Shown: positions 1 to 12,480 of the stretch, piece after piece
Layout of the letters: each line of letters opens with the position of its first letter
Numbering within the stretch: the first letter of the stretch is position 1
Assembly (NCBI GenBank): GCA_933228675.1
Contig: OW121744.1
Location: forward strand, 116,521,600 to 116,585,599
Reading direction: 5' to 3'
DNA: 64,000 nt
Source: Stomorhina lunata
Taxonomy: Eukaryota > Arthropoda > Insecta > Diptera > Rhiniidae
Position numbers and translations under genes: made by a program
The notes under the pieces: model-generated
Database searches by the model: none
The model's input: only the letters and a program-made list of their open reading frames with translations
Told to the model about the DNA's origin: nothing

Positions 1-1055
1 TAGATCCAGGTTATAGTTTTGACCAAATAAAAGTCTAGCCACATGTAATAGTAAATCTAAGGCCTTTAATATCTGTAACTTTCTCCTCCCTACACCATAA
101 CTTTGGCTACAAATAAAATGAGAAATTCATACTTAAACTTAATACTACAATTTTTTTCCCCAGTTTCCTTTTGTTTTGTTAAAAAGTACTTCATTTGTTA
201 CACAACAACAACAAGAACCTCAATGACAACAAAATTATAAGTTGCTCCTATTCTTTATGCTTCATTTTGATGCAAACTACAACAGCCTGTGAGTTATGCT
301 TTACTTTATTTAACTTATTTACAGTTTGTTGTTTCGTGCTACATTTACAGCTCAAGTTGCTATTTTCGTTTGTACTTCTCGTTTGTTTTTCCTCATTCTG
401 TTTTGTCACAAATTTAACATTATTTTTAGTTACTTACAGTAGCAACAACTACAACAACAAAACGAACTCTAGGCTGACAAAAGTCTCGACGCATAATAGT
501 GTAAATGTAATCGCCGGGGAACCATAAACTACAACAACGTCAACGTTGTCGTCATTTTGCATTAGCAGAGAAAAAGTTTTCTTTTCTTCTTTATTTATTT
601 ATTCCTTTTTTTAGTTTTTTTGTTACTCCTACAAACTCTTGATATATGTTGTCGTCATTTAATGCCATCATACACTCTCTCAACTTAGTTAAACTTATTT
701 GGAAGACAGCAGCAGTCCTCGCTCCAGCTACAACATCACAGCAAAGTAACTGAACGAGGACTTCCTTGTCTTTTTTTTTTTTTTTGAATACGCATGCAAA
801 TAGGAAAAGCTGGAAGGAGTGTTAGGGTGTGACTTGTGTCGAGTTCAAGATTGTTGATGTGTTTGTTAAAAAGTAAGAGAATTTTTGTAGTAAACAAATG
901 TAGTTGACAGCTGATGGTTAAATTTAATTTTCATCCTCAGTGACATTTGCTGTTATTTTTTAAAAAATTTAAATATTTTTGTAAAAAAAAATTCAAGATA
1001 ACAAAATTGTTTTAGTTTTTCGAAGGGAAGAAAAAAAGTTTACTTAAATTCTAAG
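1..1055. other. AT-rich non-coding stretch
   Basis: No supportable gene. CAA/ACA-rich and poly-T stretches produce a 110-codon open frame near the start (195-527), but its composition is low complexity, it has no domain, and no splice or promoter context supports it. Confidence 0.5.
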
Positions 1056-2885
1056 AAATTGTTAGTCTAGACACAAATTATAGTCAAGACACAAATAGTG
1101 ATGTAGTAAACAATTATACATAAGACTATAGTCTAGTTTAAGACTTTAGTCTAAATGTAGTCATTAGTCTAGATATAGAGTATGGTTTAGAAATAGACTA
1201 TCGTTTAGGTATTAGTCTAAATATTGAAATTAGTGTAGATTTAGAGTATGGTTTAAAAATAAACTATCGCTTACACATAAACTTTTTAATGTCTAGCCAA
1301 AGACTGTATTCATAATAAAACCATATTATCAAGAAACATCTTATAGTCGGGACACGTATTATAGCCTAGATTTAGGCTGCATGCAGTGTAGCCACTAACT
1401 ATAATCTATATATATATATATATATCTGAACTATAGTAGCAATATAGTCAAGACAAGTTTTAAAGTCAAATCACACATTTTAGTCGAGGCACGTACTTTA
1501 GTCTAGCAGCGGACTATAAGGTCTTGAAACGTTTAACGGGCTAGGTACATACTATATTTTCGAATATCGTCTACTTGTAGACTTAAGCATATACACAAAC
1601 TATATTTTAAGCAGCGGCAATAGTCTAAGCGCTTACTTAGTATATCCCATACTAACTAATAGGAAGCCAAAAATACGAGACATCATCTTGGCCTATTAAT
1701 ATTATAAAATTTATTTGGAGAATACAGTCTTTGTATAGAGTTCAGTTCTTATACAAACTTTACTATAGATACAAAATTTAGTGTAGACATAAGCTATAGT
1801 CCAGGCACTGACTTTAATATAGACTAGACTTAAGTCTGAAAAAAAATCAGGCAAAAGTCTAGATGTAGATATTTTTCTAGGCACAAACTTTAGTCTTAAT
1901 AAAGACTTTAGTCGACATACACCCTTTAGTTAAGTTAAACCCTAAAGTATAAACACATAATTAAGACTAGATATAGGCTTTAGTTTCGAATCAATCTCTA
2001 ATTTAGTGACAGACATTAATGTACACATAGACTTTAGTTTGGATACAGATTTTAATCTAGACACAGAATTAAATTTACTTACTATTTTAGCTACAGATTT
2101 TAATCTGTGTATAAAGAATTTAGTTAAAATATAAACTTTAGTCTAGACTTTAATCTAGACACATAGACAATAGTCTAGACACAGACTTTAATGCAGACAT
2201 CAACTTTAACTTAGACAGAGACTTTAGTACAGTACAAAGACTTCTAGAGTGTATCTAGAGTTTAGTCTAGATACAGGAATTTATCTAGACCAGACTTTAG
2301 TCTAGGCATAGACTTTAGTTAAGACACAGAAATTAGTCCAGATATAGACTTTAATCTAGATAAAGTCTTAACACATACTTTAGTCGAGCCACAGACTACA
2401 GTCTAGATACAAACTATAGTCAAGACACAGACTATAGTCTAGACACAGACTATAGTCAAGACACATATTATAGTCCAGATACAGAGCTCAGTCTAGATAC
2501 AGAATATAGTCTTGACGTAGACTATATTCCAGAAACAGACTATAGTCAAGACACAGACTATAGGCCAGATACAGAGCTCAGTCTAGATACAGAATATAGT
2601 CTAGATACAGACTATAGTGTAGACACAGACTTTACTCTAGACACAGACTATAGTATAGACACAGAATGTATTCTAGACACACACTTTAGTCTAGACACGG
2701 ACAATAGTGTAGACTCAGACTATAGTTAAGACATTGACTTTCGTCCAGACAAAGACTTTAGTCTAGGTACCGACGATAATCTAGACACATATTATATATA
2801 TAATGTATACTATAATCTAGATATAGGCCTTAATCTGGGCACAAACATTAGTCTAGTGACAAACTAGACTATAGACTAGGTTCAG
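1056..2885. repeat. degenerate 18-bp tandem array (AGTCTAGACACAGACTAT type)
   Basis: About 1.8 kb of diverged units close to AGTCTAGACACAGACTAT. The 18-bp period is clearest at 2400-2760, where AGTCTAGA/AGTCAAGA recurs every 18 bases; 1060-2390 is the same motif in more decayed form. The unit contains the palindromes GTCTAGAC and ACTATAGT. Decayed units in either orientation recur at about 3780-4130 and 7550-7780, so the array was once wider or other sequences inserted into it. No protein is implied. Confidence 0.85.
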
Positions 2886-4173
2886 TTAAAATTCAGTCTT
2901 TAAGTCAATTGTTTATAAAAAAAATATATATATATATATAAATTCCCTCATAAATTATTTGCTTTATCTGGAAAATTATTAAAACATGTTTGAGGTTTTT
3001 ATTATTGTAGACACAAGTAATTTTCAATAAAATTTCAAATATTAAAACCCACACACACATAAACAAAATTATCTGCCAATAAAAAAGTGTGAGAGTGTGT
3101 GTGTGCAAATAGAAATGTGATAATGTTGTGGTAGTAAAAGTTATTAGTGATCATAACCATTTACTACAAACAATTGTCATTTATACCGGCAGTATCATCT
3201 GATATCAACATAAATGGTTGTCATGGTTCTCATTATGCTGAAGCCACTCGTTCGTATGCCACTAAATGTTGAAATCCCTGTATAGAAATTATATGAAGGT
3301 AAACTATATTCTATATTATCTATTTATATTTTATTTTAAGGTTTTTGTTAAACAAAAAAAATGATGTTATTAAAAGCATAAATTTGATTTTATGAACATT
3401 CGTGTGTTACCTCTACTTTAATATGGGATTATTACTTTTACTGGCAAGTCCTGCATACAAGTCCTGTATGTTTTGTGTTAATGTATATGTATGAAAATGT
3501 TCCTGTGTGTGTGTATGTGCTGAAATTTGTATGTTTTTTAATATGTTTTGTGGGAATGTTAACGATTTGCAGACTATTTAAATTATTGGCTACATGTTTC
3601 TCATAAAGGGAACAACAAGTGGTAGAAAATAGCCACATGGTTACATATATCCACAATTCTTTGGTGACAGCGTTAAATGAAAGGTTGAATGATAGTTATT
3701 TTTATTGGTTAAGCAAAATTTGCATAATTTTTAATCAAAGTTTACAAATGTCATGTTTTTATACATATTTTTGCTATCTAAAAGAACAACTATAGTTAAC
3801 ACACAGATAACTATAGCATAACCTGTACCTAAACTAGAATCTGTGTCTGTACTATAGACAGTATCATAAATGTAATTCAGTCTGTCACATAATTGTGCGT
3901 GTGCGTATGCGTGTCTATACTATGGTTTCTGTAAGTGATTCTATAAGTCAGCTATAGTTTTTGCCTGTATATGTATCTAGGTCTTTATTTATATATGATC
4001 TTTACTTAATTGAGTATAGTCTAAAAATTAATAGAAATGCCTGATCCATGGTATGTATTTTATCAGAATCAAGACTAAATGAAGACTATAATGTATATCT
4101 TAGCTGATCTATTGAATGTGTCTGGCCTTTAGTCTATAATAATTTTTAAAAACTTTCCTCAGCAAATTCATTC
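2886..4173. other. non-coding, microsatellites and decayed repeat units
   Basis: Contains a TA run (about 2925-2940), TG-rich stretches (3085-3105, 3500-3520, 3895-3920) and, from about 3780, decayed units of the 18-bp array upstream. The short minus-strand open frames are low complexity. No gene seen. Confidence 0.5.
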
Positions 4174-4175
4174 TA

Positions 4176-5426
4176 CAGGGTTGCCCAGAAAGACCGAAGT
4201 GGTGTGAATTGCTTATAACTTTTTATTTAAGAGATATTTTTTTAATTTTTTTTTTTTTTAAATACATTAAAATTGATATCCCGCAAGTGGTGGCCATATT
4301 CTGCTTCGCACAAATGTGCTCTTTCCAACACATTTTCCATTACCTTTCGCAAAACTTCCGGTGGTATGTTGTTAATTTCTTCTCGAATATTGGTTTTTAA
4401 CTCCTCAATAGTCCTAGGCTTATTAACATAAACTTTTCCTTTTAAATAGCCCCAAAGAAAACAGTCTGGAGCGGTTAAATCAGGGGACCGCGGAGGCCAA
4501 TTAAAATTGCTGTTATGAGAAATTATTCTTTCACCAAAGATGTCGCGTAAAAGAGTCATTGTGGCCCTCGCAGTGTGCGCTGTGGCTCCATCCTGTTGGA
4601 ACCATATTTGCGGATGGTTTTCCACGGCTGGCCTTACAAAATTTTGCAACATGGCCCGATATCGATCACCATTGACGGAAATGGCGACACCTTGTTCATT
4701 TTCAAAAAAAAATGGGCCAATGATCCTTTCTGAAGAAACACCGCACCAAACGGTACACTTAACTGGGTTCAATTGTCGTTGATGAAGTACTCTCGGGTTT
4801 TCCGTAGCCCATATCCTACAGTTTTGCTTGTTAACGAACCCATTTAATTGAATTATTAAGTTATGAATAAAATTTGGATTCTCTTGTGCTTTTTGCTGGA
4901 AATAAATTGCATAGTCAAGTCGTTGCTGGTAATCTGTTGGTTTCAATTCTTGGACAAGTTGAATTTTTTATGGAAACAATCCTATGGTGTGCAAAATTCG
5001 CTGCAGCGACGTTCTTGAGAGGCCCAGTTGTGACGAACGTCTCCTGGTTGATGTTTCTGGATCCTCCCGAATACTCTCCTGTACCACTTGAATATTGTCA
5101 GCCGTGTGGACAGTTCGGTGTCTGCCGGGACCAGGAAGGTTCCTTACTGCTCCTTGTTCTCGAAAATTTGCAACCAGACGGTTTATTGTTGACTGAGAGG
5201 GTGCAACCCGTACATTAAATTGACGACGGTATGCACGCTGAGTCAACACAATGGACCGTTGATTTGAAAAGTAAATTTCAACAATTTGGGCACGTTGTTC
5301 AATTGTGTATTGCTCCATTATAAATTATCCAAGTCTTCTTTACAAAATACTGAAAAGAAAAGAAAAAAATTATAATAAAAAAGTTATAAGGAATTCACAC
5401 CACTTCGGTCTTTCTGGGCCACCCTG
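4176..5426 (-). mobile_element. mariner-like (DD41D) transposon, copy 1, inactive
   Basis: A 1,251-bp element with near-perfect terminal inverted repeats of about 50 bp (CAGGGTTGCCCAGAAAGACC at the left, CAGGGTGGCCCAGAAAGACC read inward from the right). It is flanked by the TA duplication expected of Tc1/mariner (4174-4175 and 5427-5428). One transposase gene fills it on the minus strand and is broken. The well-preserved ends suggest fairly recent arrival, or that it could still be moved in trans. Confidence 0.93.
4242..5318 (-). pseudogene. mariner-like DD41D transposase with internal stop
   Basis: Reads from ATG at 5318 to the stop at 4242 as about 358 codons in one frame, interrupted by a single in-frame TAA (4968-4970) exactly where the sister copy in this window has Tyr in PYKIQLVQELKP. 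The N-terminal third (MEQYTIEQRAQIVEIYF) looks like the DNA-binding helix-turn-helix part. The C-terminal part has WFQQDGATAHTA with the second catalytic Asp and SPDLTAPDCFLWGY with the third, 41 residues apart. The segment that should hold the first Asp (SDEAHFH in relatives) is missing: FIHNLI runs straight into QLNGFVNKQNCRIW. The enzyme therefore has both a nonsense codon and a lost catalytic residue. Spacing and TA duplications place it in the IS630/Tc1/mariner DD41D (rosa-like) group; the subfamily name is inference. Confidence 0.9.
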
Positions 5427-5454
5427 TATGAAACACATTTGAAGAAGCACATTC

Positions 5455-5870
5455 ATTGTTGAGAGAGTCAAAATGCAAGTCATAGTCAAATTGCAAATCA
5501 TACTCAAGATGAAAGTTATTATCAAATTGCAAGTCATTGTCAAAGTGCAAGTCATTTTACATATATAAGACTTTACCCAAATGTGCAAGTCATTGTTCTC
5601 TTCTCTCATTGTTTATGTTTTTTTTTCTCTCATTATTTAGAATTCTCTCTCTCTCTCGTTGTTAAGAGAGTTAAAATGCAAGTCACTCTCATGGTGCAAG
5701 TCATTGTCAAAGTGCAAGTCATTTTCAAATGTAAATTATTTTCAAAATGCAAGTCATTGTTTTCTTCTCTCATTATTTTTAATTTTTTTCTCTAATTATT
5801 TAGATTTTTTTTTTGTGGTAAGAGAAAAAGAGAGTCAAAACGAGAGGTCAACAGAGTTGCCTTTTTTATA
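5455..5870. repeat. 18-bp satellite array (AAAATGCAAGTCATTGTC type), first array
   Basis: Units near AAAATGCAAGTCATTGTC every 18 bases, interrupted by TC-rich blocks around CTCTCATTGTTnAGA. It starts about 30 bp beyond the mariner right end. A second array of the same unit and the same TC-rich separator lies at 11920-12480, and a related longer-period array at 60400-60745. Because 18 is a multiple of three, spurious open frames appear here. Confidence 0.85.
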
Positions 5871-5919
5871 ATTTCAAATAATATAGGTATTTTTTTTAAA
5901 TGTTTAGTTCTGAAGTTTT

Positions 5920-7560
5920 AAAAAGAAAAAGTTTTCTACTCCATTTTTTTAATATTTTTATCAAAAATTTTTCGATAGAAAATTTTTTTTGTGAAAAATT
6001 TTTTATACAAATTTTTTTTATAGAAATTTTTTCTTTAGAAATAAATTTTTATTAAATTTTTCTATAAAAAAAATTTTCTAAAAAATTATTTTTATCAAAA
6101 ATTTTTCTATAAAAAATTTTGTTTATCATAAATTTTTCTACAGAAAATTTTTTTATCAGAAATTTGTCTATAAAAATTTTTTTTATCAAAAATTATTCAA
6201 TAATTTTTTTTTTTTATTTTTCTATAGAAAAATATATCTAACCAAAATTTTTCTATAGAAAAAAATTTTTTATCGTAAATGTTTCTTTTTCTATATTTTC
6301 TATAAAAAATAATTTTTATCAAAAATTTTTCTATAGTAAATTTTTGTATCAAAATTTTTTCTCTAGAAATTTTTTTTTTACCAGAAATATTTCTAAGGAA
6401 AATTTTTAAAACAGAAATTTTCTATAGAAAATTCTTTTATCCAAAATTTTTCTATAGGAATTTTTTTTTTAATTTTTTATAGAAAATTTTTCATCAAAAA
6501 TTTTTCCATAGAAATTTTTTTTTCAAAATTTTTCTATAGTAAATTTTTTATCAAAGGAAAATTTTTAAAACAAAAATTTTCTATAGGAAATTCTTTTATC
6601 CAAAATTTTTCTATAAAAAATAATTTTTCTATAGGAAATTTTTTTTTTTTAATTTTTTATAGAGAATTTTTCATCAACAATTTTTTCATAGAAAAATTTT
6701 TTTTTTTTAATTCTTCTATAGTAAATTTTTTATCAAAAATTTTTCTACAGAAAATTTTTTATCAAAAATTTTTGTATAGAAATTTTTTTATAAAATTTTT
6801 TATACCAACAATTTTTTGATATAAAAATATTTCTATTGAAATTTTTTTTTAGAAAAAAATTTTTATTAAAAATTTTTTTATTGAATATTTTTTTATAATA
6901 AATTATTTAGAAAATTTTTCTGTAGAAAAATATTTCTATAGAAAATGTTTCTGTAGAAAATTTTTTATAAAAAATTTTTCTATAGAAATTTTTTTTATCA
7001 ACAAATTTTGTATAGAACAATTTTTTATCAAAAATTTTTCTATAGAAATGTTTTTGATTCAAAATTTTTCTACAGAAAGTTTTTAAAATGAAAACTTTTC
7101 TATAAAACATTTTTTTATTAAAAATTTTTCAAAATTTTTTTGTCAAAAATTTTTCTATAGAAAATTTTTTTAATAAAAAAATTTTGTATAGAAATTTTTT
7201 CTATACAAAATTTTTGTAAAGAAAATTTTTTATTAAAAATTTTTCTATAGAAAATTTTTTATTAAAAATTTTTATATAGAAAATTTTTTATTAAAAATTT
7301 TTCTATAGAAAATTTTTTATTAAAAATTTTTCTATAGAAAATTTTTTATTAAAAATTTTTCTATAGAAAATTTTTATAATAAAAACTTTTCTATAGAACA
7401 TTTTTTTACTCATAATTTTTCTAAAGAAAATTTTATCTCAAAATTTTTTTTTTTTATCAAAAATTGTTCAAAAAATAATTTTACTATAGAAAATGTTTTT
7501 TATCAAAAATATTTCTATAGAAAATTTTTTAGTCAAAAATTTTTTTATTTTTTAGACTAT
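5920..7560. repeat. 29-bp palindromic satellite array with TTTTCTATAGAAAA core
   Basis: Roughly 1.6 kb of A/T-only units in which the palindrome TTTTCTATAGAAAA alternates with TTTTATCAAAAA or TTATTAAAAA linkers. In the cleanest part (7290-7380) CTATAG recurs every 29 bases; elsewhere the spacing drifts by 1-3 bases. It is the most diverged of the arrays sharing this palindrome and carries no coding signal. Confidence 0.9.
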
Positions 7561-9515
7561 AGCCTTGACTAATGTTTAAGTACAGATTTTATACTGTGTC
7601 AAGACTATAGTCTGTGTCTAAACTATATTCTTTGTCTTAAATATGGTTTGTAACATAACTATTATCTCTGTCTAGACTTAAATGTGTGTCTGAGCTAGAA
7701 ATGGAGTCTAGACTATAGCCTTGACTTATGTGTTAATATTTACTATCTACTGTGTCAAGACTATGGTTTTGTCTAGGATAAAACTCAACCAAAAACTTCA
7801 TAGTATCAGTAAATAGCTATTGATTAAGAAATAATGCACATGCTATGAGTATAGTTTGCATTTGTGATTATGATGCTTTTTTCTAACAAACATTATGATA
7901 AAAAAAAGTATAAACTGCTGATGATGATTATGGTGGAATCTTTTTGATCTTAAGTGGAAAATGCTGGCAAAAGCAATAATATATGAACCAGATAGAAGCT
8001 AGTGAATGTTTTCTCCTTCCACTTATAACTTCCTTAAAAACTGTAAAAAGATTCAGGGTACTCAAGTACCAACCCACTACAGATTTTCTATCGGTTTTAC
8101 ATTTTCAATTTTGTTCATTTTAAATAAAAGGGAGGAGATGAAATTACTGCGGTATTAAAACCACTGCAACCATATATAAAATGATTTTTTTTTTATGTTG
8201 TTCTTCTTGAATGCAATCAGAAACAATATATGTACTAGATACTTATTTATATTATATATAAAAAAATCATAGGGGAAATAATATAAAAATAAAATACAAA
8301 ACAATAAGTAGTAGAAAATATAACAAATATTTACATAAAGAGAAAATAATAGAGACACAACTAAACTAAAACTATAAAAGCAAAAAAAATACGAAATTTT
8401 AAATTTTAGGTCAGGGTCAAAAAATGTATTTTTTCACTTACTTTAAATTTTCTATAGCTTTAAGCTATTTACATACATTTGTTGGTGTATATGTGTTTTT
8501 GTCTATATGTGTGCGTAAATCTGGGTATTTTTCTATTGTTTTTTTTTCGCAGCTTAAATTTGTTACCAGATTTCGTTTTATAAGCAAAAAAAAAATTGGA
8601 AAAAAAACTACAAACACAGCGAAAAACAAATTTTCAACAATCAATGAACTTCAATTTATTTCATACAATGTGATTTGGCAAAAACGAGAAAAAAAAGCAG
8701 AAAAGTTGGTTTTGCTTTAGAGCAAATAAATACACGTGTAACTAAATGAATTCCTGACACATTGAATTTGTTATTGTGCGGTATTTTCAATTTTGTTTTT
8801 TTTTTCTCCCATTTTCTTTTGCAATTTCATTTTTATTGTTGTCTATGAAAAGTTTTTGCTTGTCACTTTTTAACCTTTCAAAAGCTTTCTTAACCGTTTC
8901 GCTCTTTTATTTTAAAATAAAAGCTAAGAGCGTAAATACTAAAAAAGCTCTCCCAAAGCTTTTGTGTAAACAGCTCAACAAAAAATCTTTATAAAACACA
9001 AGAATGTCCCAATAATACCGTTTCAAAACCTCCCCTTAGTTAACGGTTTCTAACCTTTGACATGTAAACAATTTCCCCTTTTTTTAAGGGGTGATTTGGT
9101 TCAACAAGTCTTAGTACTTTTTTTTTTAATTTCAACATCAAAAGGGTCTTTATGTCCTTATCTAAACATTTTTAGTTAATTTTATTTCCTATCCATCCAT
9201 CAATATGACAAATGATTTTTTATTTTTACATATCATTTCCAAATGACCCTAAACTATTTATACGCACAATTTCATTTTATTTATATTTAAAGACAAAATT
9301 TAAATAGATTTAAAATCCATAAACAAATCTCTCTGTTATCTTTTTATACACAACAAAAGCTCTTATGACAGGGGATTTACTTTTATACTTTCATTCATAA
9401 AATACAAAAAATGGTTGATAATTTAGACTAATTGATAAGATGATTCATTTGGAAGTAGATGCTATGAAAAATGAAGGGGAATCCTAAGCATAAGTAAGCC
9501 TTGGCTAGCCTTTTG
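7561..9515. other. AT-rich non-coding stretch
   Basis: Decayed units of the 18-bp TCTAGAC repeat occupy 7550-7780. The rest is AT-rich, with homopolymer-rich open frames (8155-8358, 8424-8720, 8776-8994) dominated by F/K/S, as expected of translated A/T runs. No gene recognised. Confidence 0.45.
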
Positions 9516-9519
9516 TCTT

Positions 9520-9735
9520 ATGTGAACTGAATATAACCGAGTGTAAACTACCTTATGTTAAGTGTAAACTTACTATAGTCTAGGGTAAACTAACCAAAAT
9601 CCAGTGTTAACAGACTAAAGATTAATGTAAACTAGTGTTAACAGACATGAGTCTAGTATAAACTGCCAGTAGTCTAATGTTAATAGTCTATTGACTAGTG
9701 AAAACTGGCTTAAGTTTAGTGTAAACCTCTGCCAT
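9520..9735. repeat. degenerate GTCTAGTGTAAACT repeats
   Basis: Loose repetition of a segment like AGTCTAGTGTAAACTNAC at roughly 25-35 base spacing. Only a handful of copies, too diverged for a firm period. Confidence 0.5.
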
Positions 9736-9850
9736 TCTACATCCTCAAGTTATACATTACATTTGGGTCCCTTGAAAACGATGATTCAATCCAATAGGCG
9801 ATTTATCAAAAAATATTTGAAGATTAGGGTAACCAACCTAAAAACATTAG

Positions 9851-10760
9851 AAAATCGGTCAAGCCCGACCATACGATACCCTTTACAACTAAGGTCAAAG
9901 GTGATTTTTTCCTGTATAAAGAAAAATAATTGCTAAATTTTGCCATCATACAAACGTTTTCTCAAAACTCAATTTAAGCTGTTTCCGTCTTTTAGACTTA
10001 TGTGTATAAAATATTTAAATGTGGACCAATTATCTCGAAATTTGGCAAATTGATTACAGTTGTTTAATCTCATTTAATGCATTTTGGCAGAAGAGTTTGT
10101 ACGGTAGCTATGGTCAAATGTGGACCGATTTCAATGAAATTTGGTGAATTTGTTTTAAATTTCATGAAAAAAATATTGATATTTGTCGCCAATATATCAA
10201 TTCCGGGAAGTGGGACCTATGGGAGGTATCATATTATTTCTTCAAATTAGAATTGCGACCTGTACTTTGATTACATGAGGGTTCAGCCAGCCAGCAGTCC
10301 AGACGGACGGACTGACATCGCTAAATCGACTCAGAAAGTGATTCTAAGCCTATTGGTGGGTCTAAGACAAATATTTCTATGCGTTACATACATCATTGAA
10401 CCGCCGTGGTATAGCAGGTTAGTCATCCGCCTAGCATACCAGAGGCCCAAGTTCGATCCCTGGCCAGACTCACTTGAAAAAATAAATTTTCAAAAAGCGG
10501 CGGTTCACCTCATAACTCAGCTAGCCACTGGTTATTGAGTATTAAGCTATGTAAAACTTCTCTAACTAATGCATTTGCCGTTCGGAGCCGGCGTTAAAAC
10601 GTAGGTCCCTTTCAATGAGTCTAAAAATAGAATCGGATGCAGCTCATTGTCTGAGAGAAGTACCCCTTGTTCCAATTGGAATGTTGTCGGGGAATTATAT
10701 ATACATACATCAGCACAAACTTATAATACCTTTCCACCTATGGTGGTGAAGGGTATAATA
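9851..10760 (+). mobile_element. dispersed repeat R, copy 1, split by a SINE
   Basis: Begins CGGTCAAGCCCGACCATACG and ends CCACCTATGGTGGTGAAGGG. The start (GATACCCTT...ACAACTA.GGT) and the inverted end (ATACCCTTCACCACCATAGG) resemble each other, so the element has terminal inverted similarity. A diagnostic internal block is GACGGACATCGCTAAATCGA with CTCAGAAAGTGATTCTAAGC. Copies lie at 19464-20236 and 47170-47790. The layout resembles the widespread Drosophila repeats carrying GACGGACATGGCTAGATCGA. The class is not settled here; it looks like a non-autonomous element, since no ORF is conserved. Confidence 0.75.
10395..10702 (+). mobile_element. tRNA-derived SINE (family S1)
   Basis: A 308-bp insertion in repeat R flanked by the 9-bp direct duplication ACATACATC (10386-10394 and 10703-10711); removing it restores the R sequence seen at 19464-20236. 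The head (from CCGCCGTGGTATAGCAGG) resembles a tRNA, with AAGTTCGATCCC in the box B position. The body follows with TCACTTGAAAAAATAAATTT, CATAACTCAGCTAGCCACTG and a tail around AGAGAAGTACCCCTTGTTCC. Other copies: 16826-17090 and, inverted, 53840-53955. Confidence 0.85.
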
Positions 10761-10798
10761 ATTTTTCTTGAGGTTTTTAGATATGCAAGTGTTACTTT

Positions 10799-11950
10799 CT
10801 AAAACAGCCCTACCCCAATGAATGCATAAAACCGATTGAAGAATTTTTCGATAATTTTAGAAAAACAACGTCGTATGTATAAAAATATTATGCAGCGTTG
10901 CCATTGTCTTCTTCTGTTATCCTTGACTCCCTGTGGAGCATAGGGCCTCAACCATCCTTTTATATCGAAGTCTATTGCGAGATGTAAGGCATATGTCATT
11001 TCATGAATAGTTTGCAACTCCGCATCAATTGACCTTCTCCACGTTCTAGCAGGTGCACCAATACGACGACCGCTTCCCTTTGGATTTCAACGAAGCGCTT
11101 GTCGTGCAATGTTGATATTTGGTCTTTGAAGCATGTGGCCTATCCACTGCCATTTCCGTTGACATACCTCTACAGAAGTTGGGATTATCGATGGCATTTG
11201 TGCGTTTTCAAGCTTCGCAAACGTAATACAAGATGGACTTGACATTAGAGTTGTATATTCGTAACTTAATTGTTGTTGATATTTGTCGAGATTTCCAAAT
11301 AGCTCGAAGAATCCCGAATGTCAATATCATCGTTGTCACCACCTTTTATAGATACCAAACTACCAAGATAACTAAAGGTACCTACACATCCAATAACCTC
11401 GTTAACCACATTGATGTGTGTGACAGGTTTGCGCCATAGCCTCCAGGCATAATCTTTATTTTGCACATACTGATTTCCAGCCCAGCTGCCAGAGATTCAA
11501 TAATGATAGCGTTAGAGTTTTCTTGACTTAAAAACGTAGTATTTTGCTCGGAATTGGAAGAAGTGTTATATCCCTGTAGTTATTGCTGTCTTTGGAATCA
11601 CGATTTTTTGATATTTTGACTAGTATACCTTCATTACAGGAGGTTGGCAGAGCTTTTTCTTACCATGTTTTACGCACAAATGGGTGCCACAGTCTCGGCG
11701 ATCTTTCAACATCACATAAAAGCATCTCCTCTGAGATATTGTCATTGCCCTTACTTCATGTATTGTTTGTGGATTGTCTGAAATTCCTTTTAAGATACTT
11801 TCACGGCAGGTTTTATGATGCACTTCCGTCAGTGGTTCCAATCCAATAGGATTGTTAATTGTTAACTTGAAATGTTCCATCCAAAGTAGCCATTGTACTG
11901 TTAATCGATTAGCCATAGTCGAAGTGCAAGTCACTCTCAAAGTGCCAGTC
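10799..11950 (-). pseudogene. decayed non-LTR retrotransposon (LINE) reverse-transcriptase region
   Basis: Read on the minus strand, fragments resemble the C-terminal part of a LINE polyprotein: WMEHF (11.8 kb), VGTFSYLGSLVSIKGGDNDD (11.3-11.4 kb, like the YLGS-V---GG-D-DI segment of RTE/R1-type elements), then WLRPYAPQGVKDNRRRQW near 10.9 kb. Frames are broken many times. A stretch of the last segment (RPYAPxGVKDNRR) also appears on the plus strand at about 31500-31560 inside another repeat array. Clade assignment is uncertain. Confidence 0.7.
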
Positions 11951-12480
11951 ACTGTTTTCCTCTCTAATTGTTAAGAGTTTCCTCCCTCATTGTTGAGAGA
12001 GTAGAAATGCAAGTCATAGTCTAGGTGCAAATCACTCTCAAGGTGAAAGCCATTATCAAAATGCAAGTCATAGTTTAAGTGCAAGTCATTTAAATAATCT
12101 AAGTTCTTGTCAAAATGCAAGTCATTGTTTTCCTCTCTCATCGTTAAGAATTTTCTTCTCTCATTGTTGTGAGAGTCAAAATGCAAGTCATTGTTAAAGT
12201 GCAAGTCATTTTCCATATGTAACTCATTTTCAAAATGCAAGTCATTGTTTTTCTTTCTCATTGTTTATAGTTTTTGTCTCTCATTGTTTAAAATTCTCTC
12301 TCTTTCTCTTTCTCTCTCTCTCTCCCTCTAATTGTTGAGAGAGTCAAAATGCAAGTCACTCTCGAGGTGCAAGTCATTGTCAAAGTGCAAGTCATTTTTA
12401 AAACGCAAATCATATTCAAAGTGCAAGTCATTGTCAAAATGCAAGTCATTGTTTTTTTTCTTCTTTAATTTATATTTTTC
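11920..12480. repeat. 18-bp satellite array (AAAATGCAAGTCATTGTC type), second array
   Basis: About 25 units of 18 bp in blocks separated by TC-rich segments with CTCTCATTGTTGAGAGAGTC. The same unit and separator occur at 5455-5870. The open frame here (NDLHF repeats) follows from the 18-bp period and is not a gene. Confidence 0.88.

Noticed and set aside
195..527. 110-codon open frame at the window start
   Set aside because: Low-complexity, no domain, no supporting signals; composition matches surrounding non-coding DNA.
7561..8994. Several 60-100-codon open frames rich in F, K and S
   Set aside because: Typical translations of A/T-rich non-coding DNA; no domains, no codon bias, no splice context.
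11971..12261. Open frame encoding NDLHF repeats
   Set aside because: Another 18-bp satellite artefact; the same unit occurs in three places without conserved reading frame.
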